Assembly (NCBI GenBank): GCA_017482485.1
Contig: JAFUMV010000045.1
Coordinates: 1-36,590, forward strand
Direction: 5' to 3'
Source: Lachnospiraceae bacterium
GTDB lineage: Bacteria > Bacillota > Clostridia > Lachnospirales > Lachnospiraceae
Length of the DNA stretch: 36,590 nucleotides
Shown: positions 23,246-30,918 of the stretch, in pieces
Layout of the letters: every line of letters starts with the position of its first letter
How positions within the stretch are numbered: the stretch's first letter is position 1
Notes under the pieces: model-generated
Seen by the model: only the letters and a program-made list of their open reading frames with translations
The model's database searches: none
What the model was told of the DNA's origin: nothing
Position numbers and translations under genes: made by a program

Positions 23246-24829
23246 TCACTTTCCGCTGTCACCGTAGTTTGCCAGCACTCGGGCGCTGGGATCATTTACA
23301 TTGCAGCCTTCCCACTCTTTGTTGGGCATCCAGAAGTCGGGCACCATTTTTGCCTGACCAGGATAATATTTTTCAAAGATTTCTCTGTACAGCAGGCTTT
23401 CTTTTGTGAAAGGCTGCGCAAAATCATATTTCTGACGAAGGGTTTCATATTCTTCATCGCTATAATATGCATTTGCATACTCTTTTAAGTCATCCACCAT
23501 GCTGTGTCCAACCGCATCGGAGAAAGCTGCCTTTTCACGCCACAGAATGTTTTCCGGCAGAATGTGATCTTTTTCAAAGGCTTTGCGAAGCAGATATTTT
23601 CCCTTGCCGTAAGTGTTCATTTTCTTTGCAGGATCGATGGACATGACATAGCGAACAAAATCCAGATCGCCAAAAGGAACACGGGCTTCCAGGCTGTTTG
23701 CTGCCAGACATCTGTCCGCACGAAGCACATCGTAGCAGTACAGTTCTCTGATTCTCTTTGCCGCTTCCTTCTGGAACTCAGCAGCATTGGGCGCAAAGTC
23801 CGTATATTTGTATCCGAACAGCTCATCGGAAATTTCACCGGTCAGAAGCACCTTCAGATCGGTTGTCTCATTGATGGCTTTACATACCAGATACATGCCC
23901 ATGCTGGCGCGGATTGTTGTAATGTCGTAAGTGGCCAGCGCTTCAATTACCGTTTCCAGGTTTGCAAGCACTTCCTCTTTAGTCATGATGACTTCTGTAT
24001 GGTCGGCACCGATGAAGTCAGCAACTTCTTTTGCATATTTTAAGTCAATCGCATCAATATCCATGCCGATTGCGAAAGTCTTGATGGGTTTCTTTAAAAT
24101 TTTCGCCGCGATCGCGCACACAAGGCTGGAATCCAGGCCTCCGGAAAGCAAAAATCCCAGAGGAGCATCCGCGTCCAGACGTTTTTTCACACCTTCCACC
24201 AGCTTGTCATGAATGTTCTCTGTGATGGTATCCAGATCGGTATGCACATAGCCATGCACCGCTGCAATATCCTCATACCGAACAAACTCACCATCATAGT
24301 AGTAATATCCGGGCGGGAACGCACGCACCTTATCCACCCAGCCGATCAGGCTCTTTGCTTCACTGGCAAAAGCGATCTTTCCGCTTTCGGAATAGCCATA
24401 GAATAAAGGACGAATGCCGATAGGATCTCTTGCTGCCAGAAGCTTGCCGGTTTTTGCATCATAAATTACACAGGCATATTCCGCATCCAGATGGGAAAAC
24501 ATTTCCGTTCCATATTCCTGATATAAAGGAAGCAGCACTTCGCAGTCAGAACCGCTTTTGAAGGTATAGCCACGCTCTTCCAGCTCTTTTTTGATGGTGC
24601 GGAATCCGTAAATTTCGCCGTTGCAGACAACCCAGCTGCCATCTTTTTCAAAGGGCTGCATGCCTTCGGGAGTCAGTCCCATGATGGCAAGTCTGGCAAA
24701 TCCCAGATACCCGAAATCCGTCTCAACGACCTGCATTGCATCAGGTCCTCTCATTTCCGTTTTCTTTAAGTAGCCTTCCATCGCCTCTTTGGTGATGTCT
24801 TTTCCCGCGTAACACATGATTGAGCACAT
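23246..24829 (-). CDS. asnB: Glutamine-hydrolysing asparagine synthase B
   Basis: A 527-residue enzyme converting aspartate, glutamine and ATP to asparagine. It starts MCSIMCYAG, placing the catalytic Cys2 of the class II glutamine amidotransferase domain directly after Met. Next come RGPDAMQV, FARLAIMG and VCNGEIYGF, then the synthetase domain with the ATP-binding FLLSGGLDSSLVCAIAA motif and LTGEISDELFGYKY. The start at 24829 is chosen for the Cys2 requirement and a GGAGG site 8 bases upstream; the open frame's 27 earlier codons run into the T-box terminator. Expression is controlled by the Asn T-box leader upstream, and transcription ends at 23166-23198. Confidence 0.96.
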   Translation of the reverse strand: MCSIMCYAGKDITKEAMEGYLKKTEMRGPDAMQVVETDFGYLGFARLAIMGLTPEGMQPFEKDGSWVVCNGEIYGFRTIKKELEERGYTFKSGSDCEVLLPLYQEYGTEMFSHLDAEYACVIYDAKTGKLLAARDPIGIRPLFYGYSESGKIAFASEAKSLIGWVDKVRAFPPGYYYYDGEFVRYEDIAAVHGYVHTDLDTITENIHDKLVEGVKKRLDADAPLGFLLSGGLDSSLVCAIAAKILKKPIKTFAIGMDIDAIDLKYAKEVADFIGADHTEVIMTKEEVLANLETVIEALATYDITTIRASMGMYLVCKAINETTDLKVLLTGEISDELFGYKYTDFAPNAAEFQKEAAKRIRELYCYDVLRADRCLAANSLEARVPFGDLDFVRYVMSIDPAKKMNTYGKGKYLLRKAFEKDHILPENILWREKAAFSDAVGHSMVDDLKEYANAYYSDEEYETLRQKYDFAQPFTKESLLYREIFEKYYPGQAKMVPDFWMPNKEWEGCNVNDPSARVLANYGDSGK

Positions 24830-24908
24830 AATATTTTCCTCCGCTTTGTGTTTGTTGATGTACAGCTCCTGCCGTTTTGCATCCGTGTCAGCCATATTGT
24901 AACTGCAC

Positions 24909-25236
24909 AAAAATAGCAGCTATCTGTCCCGATAAATATAGGACGAATAGCTGCTTTATCCGCGGTGCCACCTAATTTGCCGCACGCCCTTGTGCGACCC
25001 CTTTTTCGCGTTCACATGAAACGCTATCCCATTAACGTGGGACTCCGGCTCCCTTACTCGAGGACTCTGCCACCACGCTCTCTGTAATATTCTATGCACA
25101 GGAAAGCTTTGACATGCTCTTTCAGTTTGCAGCTCGGAAGTGTTCTTTCATACAGACCGCCGCACAGGACTCTCACCAACGCCTGCTCTCTGGGCCGGAA
25201 GAATATATTACTTTTCTCCGTCATCGCTTTTAACTG
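24909..25236 (-). ncRNA. T-box riboswitch, asparagine-specific, controlling asnB
   Basis: A complete T-box leader on the minus strand. The T-box sequence AGGTGGCACCGCGG is at 24960-24973. The UGGC in it would pair with the GCCA end of tRNA-Asn, whose discriminator base is G. The terminator has arms at 24915-24929 and 24941-24955 and a T-run at 24909-24913. Stem I carries the conserved AGAGAGC and GGCGTTGGTG pieces around 25170-25190. A specifier AAC (Asn codon) is in GAAAGAACACTTCCGAG at 25142-25144. Uncharged tRNA-Asn is expected to stabilise the antiterminator and turn on asnB. Confidence 0.92.
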
Positions 25237-25242
25237 TTTAAC

Positions 25243-25271
25243 ACGATATCACATCGAATTGGTGATGTCAA
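25243..25271 (-). promoter_or_regulatory. Promoter of the T-box/asnB transcript
   Basis: A perfect TTGACA (-35, 25266-25271) and TATCGT (-10, 25243-25248) are separated by 17 bases on the minus strand, placing the start just ahead of the T-box leader. Confidence 0.7.
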
Positions 25272-25334
25272 GATTTTTTTGCCATATTCCTGCATACCGT
25301 ATCATCCAAGAAAGTCTAGCCCAGACAGGATGGA

Positions 25335-25694
25335 TTGCCAATTCTGCACATCGCACAAAGATATACGCCTTCCATCACTTCGGTTGCCCTGGATTACTGC
25401 GAATACGGACGAACTACAGTAAATTTGTATCGGATGCTTTTGAAAAATCCGCAGATTTCCGCCGGGCCCCTGCATATCAGAAGCAAAATCATTCCCAGAG
25501 AGACCACCGGACATATCCCTTTCACCGAATCGGTTGCCAAAAACAACCTTTCTGATATAAAAGATGTGGACTTTTTTGAAGATGATGAAATAAAGGGATT
25601 GTTTTCGTTGGAGACACTGTTCACAAATATGAATGAAACAGACGAAAAAATCCTGCGCCTGCTCGCAGGAGTCTCTGCATTTACTAAGAAATAA
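25335..25694 (+). pseudogene. LacI-family regulator remnant (C-terminal part only)
   Basis: The plus-strand frame encodes ITSVALDYCEYGRTTVNLYRMLL, then KNPQISAGPLHIRSKIIPRETTG. This resembles the last strands and helix of the sugar-binding domain of LacI/GalR regulators (the usual ...TTV...GR.A...L...PSRLIVRGT pattern), followed by a 45-residue acidic helical tail. An in-frame stop lies at 25317-25319 and no DNA-binding domain is encoded upstream; that space is taken by the asnB promoter. The first codon given is TTG and has no good ribosome binding site. The tail overlaps the stop of the GH20 gene by 11 bases and contains the GH20 operon terminator. I read it as a decayed gene that may once have regulated this sugar locus. 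Confidence 0.6.
25645..25670 (-). terminator. Intrinsic terminator of the GH20 operon
   Basis: Arms TCCTGCG (25651-25657) and CGCAGGA (25664-25670) with a 6-base loop are followed on the minus strand by six T (25645-25650). The hairpin is 14 bases past the GH20 stop and lies inside the plus-strand LacI remnant. Confidence 0.75.
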
Positions 25695-27303
25695 TATTTG
25701 TCGTCACGCTGCCTCCCCAGTTGTTATAACGGATAGGCTCCTTTCTAAACACCTCCTCATCTCCCTGAAAATCCAGCTGTTTCTCCTCTAATTCTGCTAT
25801 TGTACTGATATTTCCCTCATAAAATTCCTGCAGTCTCTCCATACAGCTTTTCACACGCATCATCAGCCCGCCCAGACGGATATCCTGCACATCAAAGCCA
25901 TGAGGCTTATTTTCTGCAAACCATTGCCTCTTATAAACCCTGTAAAACTCCTCCAGTTTTTCCAAAAGCATCCTGTAATCTCCAATCAGTTCCGGCAGCT
26001 TCTCTTTCTGTCCTGCTTCATATACCTGTCGAGTTTTTTGTCCCAATTCTGCCTTGATGGACAGAACTTTACACAGCGCTTTCTGCGTAGCAAAAAGATA
26101 TCCCCATTCTTCCTGCTTTTCAAATGGCGCCAATTCTTTGGCGCAGGCAGCATACTGTCCGTTTTCCCCTCCAGCAAGAGTAGAATCCAAAAGCCCGGTA
26201 AAACAGTCATTGTAGAAAAGATATTTTTCTGCATTGCAGATCCGGTCTGCTGCTACTCCCGGCGTTCCCGGAAGGTCTAACAGCATAAAATCATCGAAAG
26301 AAACACCAAACATTTCTTTAAAGCCATGCTTGATATCCTCTGTGTCTGTATTTCCCTTTGCAAACTCTGAAGCATAATACAAAGCCGGCAAAAGGGCATA
26401 CTTGGAGCATTCACCTCCATTATCGCCCCACATCGTGAGAAATACATCCTGTACCTTGTGTTCCATACAGCTTTGCAGCGCTGCCTTTGCAGCCTCCATA
26501 CTATAGCCGTTGTGAGGCGCGAAGCCGGTCCATGTCCACAATCCCCCTGCAAACCAGATATCATCCCTGATTTTTTTGTTGGCTGTAATCATTTGATCAT
26601 AGCGTGCTTTATCCGTGGAATAATAGTCCCAATAAATCAGCTGCACATTGTCAGGAATCTGCATTTTAATGTTCTCATTTATGGACGCATCAGCCCGATA
26701 ATAATCTCCCACTGCCAGTCGGAAAAACATATCCGACCACATGGTAAGGGTAAAGCCATATTTTCTGCCGATATCAGATACCTTTTTCACATGGTCAATC
26801 AAGATCTGGGATCGGTCGGAATCCCCGTGCAGATCATAATATTTTCCACGGCCTATCATGTGCGCCTCATCCATACCGATATTGATAACCCGGCTTGTAA
26901 AGCATTTGGAAACAGAGGCAAACATACTGTCAATCAGTTCATAAACCTTTTCATCTCCTGCCAGCAAAATATCATTCGTATCCACATGAGGTCTGTAAGC
27001 CGGCCATCTGACGATGGCATTTAAATGCGCCAGGGTCTGTATACATGGAATAAGTTCCATCCCTTTTTCGGCAGCATAATGATCCAGTTCTTTTAGCTCC
27101 TCCTGCGTATAACGTCCGCGCATGTAGCCGAAGTAGGGATTGCCATCCACTTCATAAGTATCTTCCGTATATAAGAGAAGGGTATTGTAGCCCATACCGG
27201 TTGTCAAATCAATCCATTTTTTTACGCTCTCCACCTGCATAACTGCATTTCTGGAGCAGTCCAACATAGTTCCAAACCGTCGGAAAGATATTTTGTTTTC
27301 CAT
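25684..27303 (-). CDS. GH20-type beta-N-acetylhexosaminidase-like enzyme
   Basis: A 539-residue glycoside hydrolase with the family 20 barrel. It has GTMLDCSRNAVM near the start, LTTGMGYNTLLLYTEDTYE, PCIQTLAHLNAIVRWP, and the catalytic pair in INIGMDEAH (Asp145, Glu146), which drives substrate-assisted removal of N-acetylhexosamine. The tryptophan-rich segments AGGLWTWTGF and LTMWGDNGGE are where the family builds its sugar pocket. The last 200 residues are helical. There is no signal peptide, so it should act on imported sugars. The start at 27303 (MENKISFRRFG) has AAAGGAAA upstream; the frame's 27 earlier codons cross an intergenic hairpin and are not convincing. It is the last gene of the second importer operon; its stop is TAG. 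Confidence 0.88.
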   Translation of the reverse strand: MENKISFRRFGTMLDCSRNAVMQVESVKKWIDLTTGMGYNTLLLYTEDTYEVDGNPYFGYMRGRYTQEELKELDHYAAEKGMELIPCIQTLAHLNAIVRWPAYRPHVDTNDILLAGDEKVYELIDSMFASVSKCFTSRVINIGMDEAHMIGRGKYYDLHGDSDRSQILIDHVKKVSDIGRKYGFTLTMWSDMFFRLAVGDYYRADASINENIKMQIPDNVQLIYWDYYSTDKARYDQMITANKKIRDDIWFAGGLWTWTGFAPHNGYSMEAAKAALQSCMEHKVQDVFLTMWGDNGGECSKYALLPALYYASEFAKGNTDTEDIKHGFKEMFGVSFDDFMLLDLPGTPGVAADRICNAEKYLFYNDCFTGLLDSTLAGGENGQYAACAKELAPFEKQEEWGYLFATQKALCKVLSIKAELGQKTRQVYEAGQKEKLPELIGDYRMLLEKLEEFYRVYKRQWFAENKPHGFDVQDIRLGGLMMRVKSCMERLQEFYEGNISTIAELEEKQLDFQGDEEVFRKEPIRYNNWGGSVTTNIIS

Positions 27304-27348
27304 AGTATAAGTTTCCTTTCGAAAAAGCTTTCTGTCATTTACTTTAAC

Positions 27349-27392
27349 AGGCGGCCGTGTACAGCAAACAGATATACTGCGCACAGCCGCCT
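27349..27392 (-). other. Stem-loop between the binding-protein and GH20 genes
   Basis: Arms AGGCGGC (27349-27355) and GCCGCCT (27386-27392) can extend by three more pairs after one mismatch. No T-run follows on the minus strand, so it is not a standard terminator. It may instead stabilise the upstream binding-protein mRNA or lower readthrough into the GH20 gene. Confidence 0.5.
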
Positions 27393-27420
27393 GATTAGAC
27401 CAAACTATTTCTATTTTACA

Positions 27421-28968
27421 TCAATTGTCCAGAACTCCGGTACCCTGTATATATTCATTTACTCCTGCTACAAATTCCTTGTAATTGTAAGTGCTGTCCA
27501 GCGTTTCAAGGAAAGCGTCATATTCTTCAAGCGGACGCTCACCAAACATGAATTTTGTCACTTCTTCGTCCATATAACGCTGCGCATCTACACGCTGATA
27601 CCAATCCGGATATTCCACAAGTGTGTTTACCAGACGGATATAGGTTCTGTCATAAACACCGCTCTCAATTTCCGCTTTTGCATAAGGGAATTTCACACCC
27701 AGATATTCCATCTCATTTCTTCCGAGCAGCTGATATACCCATGTGAAATCTGCCTCTGTAGCCATCCTGTCGGTTGCAACAATCGTTCCATCTTCTACGG
27801 TATAATGTTCTCCTTCAAGACCATAGGATACAAGTCTTAAACCTTCATCAGCAGCAACGTAATCCAGCAGTCTCCAGATTGCATCCAGCTTTTCTTCATC
27901 TCCCTCAAGCTGTGCAGGCACACAGTAAATAGCGCCCACAGAGGTAGGATCGTACAATCCGGAAGTGGTTGCACCGGGGCCTTCTAAGTCAAATATACGA
28001 ACCCATTCTGCATCCGGGTTGTTTTCCTCGATCGGTGCATATAATTCCGGCTTTTTAAACTGAGTCCAGGAATCATAAACTACCACAGGAAGTCCCTGCG
28101 CCAATTTATCTTTGTAAAGGTCAGAGGTAAGAGCCATGATTTCCTTATCAATAATGCCCTTGTCAAGCAAATCCTTAATATAGGCAATGGCATCCGGATA
28201 ATTTTCATCATACAGAGAAGAAACTACTTCTCCATCCTGATCAATTAAATCTGTAGGACGTGATACTCCATATGCTGCCAAAATGGGCATAATTGCGTTT
28301 ATTTTCACGCCTGTAATACCAATGGTATCATCAATTCCGTTTCCGTCCGGATCACTGTTCATAATCTGCTCTACACTGCTGATCAGCTCTTCCAGAGTAG
28401 TAGGCATCGGAAGGCCAGCTGCATCCAGCCAGTCTTTACGAATCCAATATCCTTCCTGATAAATCTGAGGCTGTTTTACAGCACCATACTGAACACCGTC
28501 TACCTGTCCAATTACCCCCACCTTTTCCTGAATGGCTTTAACATTTGGCATTTTATCCATATAATCGTCCAGAGGAAGCAGGTAGCCTTTCGTTGCATAA
28601 TCTGCAATATCTTCTGCGGTCGCATAGAATAAATCAGGAGCATCATTGCCGGTCAGACGCATATTCAGGCTGGTTTTTACATCATCGCCTGTTGCAAAGT
28701 TTGTCATTGTCAGCTTTACATTAATATCTTCCAGTATTTTTTCTTCCACAAAGTTTCCGGGCTCCGGATTGGTCCCCCATGTCAGGGATAATACTTCAAT
28801 TTCTACCGGCTCCTGACCGCTTTCTTCTCCCTCCTCAACTGCAGCACCTGTGTCTTCTGCTGCTGCCTTTGTTTCTTCCTTACTGCTTTCTGTGGTACCT
28901 CCGCAGCCTGCCAAAGCTGCTGCCATGGCTACCGCTAAACACATTGCCATCAGTCTCTTTTTCATCAT
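27421..28968 (-). CDS. Extracellular sugar-binding lipoprotein of ABC importer 2
   Basis: A 515-residue solute-binding protein. It has a lipoprotein signal (MMKKRLMAMCLAVAMAAALAGC, lipobox ALAGC, Cys22), a Glu/Ala-rich linker, and a binding fold of the LplA/YtcQ group with a DPDGNGIDDTIGITG loop that resembles a calcium site. It lies after its two permeases and before the GH20 gene, so import and cleavage of the same oligosaccharide are probably linked. GGAGG is 11 bases from the first ATG and 14 from the second, so either Met may be used. It is clearly different in sequence from the binding protein of importer 1. Confidence 0.92.
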   Translation of the reverse strand: MMKKRLMAMCLAVAMAAALAGCGGTTESSKEETKAAAEDTGAAVEEGEESGQEPVEIEVLSLTWGTNPEPGNFVEEKILEDINVKLTMTNFATGDDVKTSLNMRLTGNDAPDLFYATAEDIADYATKGYLLPLDDYMDKMPNVKAIQEKVGVIGQVDGVQYGAVKQPQIYQEGYWIRKDWLDAAGLPMPTTLEELISSVEQIMNSDPDGNGIDDTIGITGVKINAIMPILAAYGVSRPTDLIDQDGEVVSSLYDENYPDAIAYIKDLLDKGIIDKEIMALTSDLYKDKLAQGLPVVVYDSWTQFKKPELYAPIEENNPDAEWVRIFDLEGPGATTSGLYDPTSVGAIYCVPAQLEGDEEKLDAIWRLLDYVAADEGLRLVSYGLEGEHYTVEDGTIVATDRMATEADFTWVYQLLGRNEMEYLGVKFPYAKAEIESGVYDRTYIRLVNTLVEYPDWYQRVDAQRYMDEEVTKFMFGERPLEEYDAFLETLDSTYNYKEFVAGVNEYIQGTGVLDN

Positions 28969-29045
28969 AATCTGATAAGCCTCCTTTATAATTTTTTATA
29001 TTTATGCCATTCGTGGCATGAATGACCATCCTTTCAGGAACACCT

Positions 29046-29933
29046 TTAGCCTTTTACTGCTCCTACCATAATCCCCTTTATAAAATACCTTTGTACAAAG
29101 GGATAGACCATAATAATCGGAACACTTGTCACTACAATAGCAGCCATACGCATCGTTAAGCTTGGAGCATGAGTGTCAACATTATTCAGCATATTCTGCG
29201 AACTCATCAAAATTTCACGAAGCACAACCTGCAAAGGCTTTAACTCGTTGCTGTTGATATAAAGGATTCCTGCATAAAACACATTCCAATTTCCCACCAT
29301 ATATAACAGCATGACAGTCATGATAATGGGCTTTGCCAACGGAACCGCTATGGAAAGCAATACCCGAAAGGCACCGGCGCCATCGATCGTAGCCGCCTCA
29401 AACAATTCATCCGGCATGGATTGGAAATAATTTTTTAATAAAATAACATTATACTGCGCAATTGCTCCGGGAATAATCAATGCCCACAGACTATTAAGAA
29501 GCCCTGTATCCTTTACCACAAAATAGGTAGGAATCGTACCACCGTTAAACATCATGGTAAATACCAGCATTAATGTCAGAAACTTTACTCCAGGGAGTGA
29601 CTTTTTGCTCAATGGATATGCAAATAAAATTGACAGAACCATGTTAATAGCTGTTCCCGCAATTGTTACAAATAACGTATTTTTAAAAGCGCTTCCAATC
29701 AGAGAGGTAGAAAACAGCTCCTTATAAGCATCAAAGGAAAGCTCACTGGGTACAATGACAAATCCTCCCCGCCTGATCAGCTCGCTGTATGGTGTAACAG
29801 ATGCAGACAGCACATAAAGCAGCGGTACTACAAAAATGATAATTAACAGAAACAAAATCAAGTATATTACCCAATCCAAAACTCTTTCGCCGGTTATTTT
29901 ATGTTTTGATCTTACCAAAGCTGTTCCCCCCAC
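29046..29933 (-). CDS. ABC importer 2 permease, LplC/YtcP type
   Basis: A 295-residue CUT1 permease with about six membrane helices, the EAA loop EAATIDGAGAFRVLLSIAVPLAKPI and the typical MVGAVKG end. The frame opens at a GTG (29933) inside the end of the upstream permease gene. A TTG at 29918, which overlaps that gene's stop and has GGGGGGA 5-6 bases upstream, is an equally likely start and gives LVRSKHKITGERVLDW. Overlap with the upstream gene points to coupled translation. It forms the channel with the LplB-type partner. Confidence 0.9.
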   Translation of the reverse strand: MGGTALVRSKHKITGERVLDWVIYLILFLLIIIFVVPLLYVLSASVTPYSELIRRGGFVIVPSELSFDAYKELFSTSLIGSAFKNTLFVTIAGTAINMVLSILFAYPLSKKSLPGVKFLTLMLVFTMMFNGGTIPTYFVVKDTGLLNSLWALIIPGAIAQYNVILLKNYFQSMPDELFEAATIDGAGAFRVLLSIAVPLAKPIIMTVMLLYMVGNWNVFYAGILYINSNELKPLQVVLREILMSSQNMLNNVDTHAPSLTMRMAAIVVTSVPIIMVYPFVQRYFIKGIMVGAVKG

Positions 29934-30838
29934 TTCCTTGCCAATCTATTGGTAATGTATACCAAAAAGAATCCGAGCACGCTTTTAAACAGACCTACCG
30001 CAGAGCCCAGCTCGTAATTCATTCCTACCAGACCGGTTCTGTAAACCCATGTATCAATAATATCCGCACTGCTGTATACCTGCTCATTGTACATAACAAA
30101 AATCTGGTCAAACCCTGCATTCAAAATATTACCAATGTTGATAATAAACAGAGTGATAATGGTGCTTCTGATGCCCGGCAGTGTAATATGCCATATTCTT
30201 CTAAATCTTCCCGCACCATCCACGGTCGCAGCCTCATAAAGTTCTGTATCGATCGAGACAATACTTGCCAGATACACTACTGCACTATAGCCCACACCAT
30301 GCCATACATGGGTACCATACAGCACATATCTAAAATGAGAATTAGAGGTAAAAAACGGTATCGCCTCACCGCCCAGCATTTCGATCAGCTTATTGACAAT
30401 TCCCGATCCCTCAGAAAAAAAAGCAAATGCAATACCATAGATAACGACCCATGAGAGGAAATAAGGCATAAATGAAACAGTCTGTACAACCTTTTTCAGC
30501 CATGAGTTCCGACATTCATTTACCAGCAATGCCAGTACAATTGCCGAAAAGGTACCCAGAACAATTTTTACCAAACTGATCTCCAAGGTATTTGTAAGCA
30601 ATTCTACACAATAAGGAGACTTAAAGAATGTCGCAAAATGCTTATACCACGGATCGGCCCAAGGACTTTTTAATATTCCGTCCAACATATTAAGATCCTT
30701 GAAAGCAATCATAGCTCCGTACATGGGATAAAATTTATAAACCATAAAATAGAGTATTCCCGGCAGCAGCATGAAGTAATAGGGAATATGTGCTCGTACT
30801 TTCTGTAAAGACAGCTTTTTATCAGTTTTATTTACCAT
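29912..30838 (-). CDS. ABC importer 2 permease, LplB/YteP type
   Basis: A 308-residue permease with about six membrane helices, the RAHIPYYFMLLPGILYFMVYKFYPMYG opening typical of the family, the EAA loop EAATVDGAGRFRRIWHITLPGIRSTI, and the LplB-type end WGEQLW. I prefer the ATG at 30838 (MVNKTDKKLSLQ), preceded by GGAAAGG, because it gives the usual length. A TTG at 30925 overlapping the upstream stop would add 29 basic residues. No ATPase gene is nearby. Confidence 0.9.
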   Translation of the reverse strand: MVNKTDKKLSLQKVRAHIPYYFMLLPGILYFMVYKFYPMYGAMIAFKDLNMLDGILKSPWADPWYKHFATFFKSPYCVELLTNTLEISLVKIVLGTFSAIVLALLVNECRNSWLKKVVQTVSFMPYFLSWVVIYGIAFAFFSEGSGIVNKLIEMLGGEAIPFFTSNSHFRYVLYGTHVWHGVGYSAVVYLASIVSIDTELYEAATVDGAGRFRRIWHITLPGIRSTIITLFIINIGNILNAGFDQIFVMYNEQVYSSADIIDTWVYRTGLVGMNYELGSAVGLFKSVLGFFLVYITNRLARKWGEQLW

Positions 30839-30918
30839 AGCCTTTCCAAACTTTCTTTTTATTGTTTTTTTTGTTTTACCAAGCAATCTGATGAACCGGA
30901 CCTGTCCAAACGGCAGAA

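Noticed and set aside
25094-25555. 153-codon plus-strand frame across the T-box region
   Set aside because: It runs antisense through the T-box leader and overlaps the LacI remnant in another frame; the RNA element explains the region.
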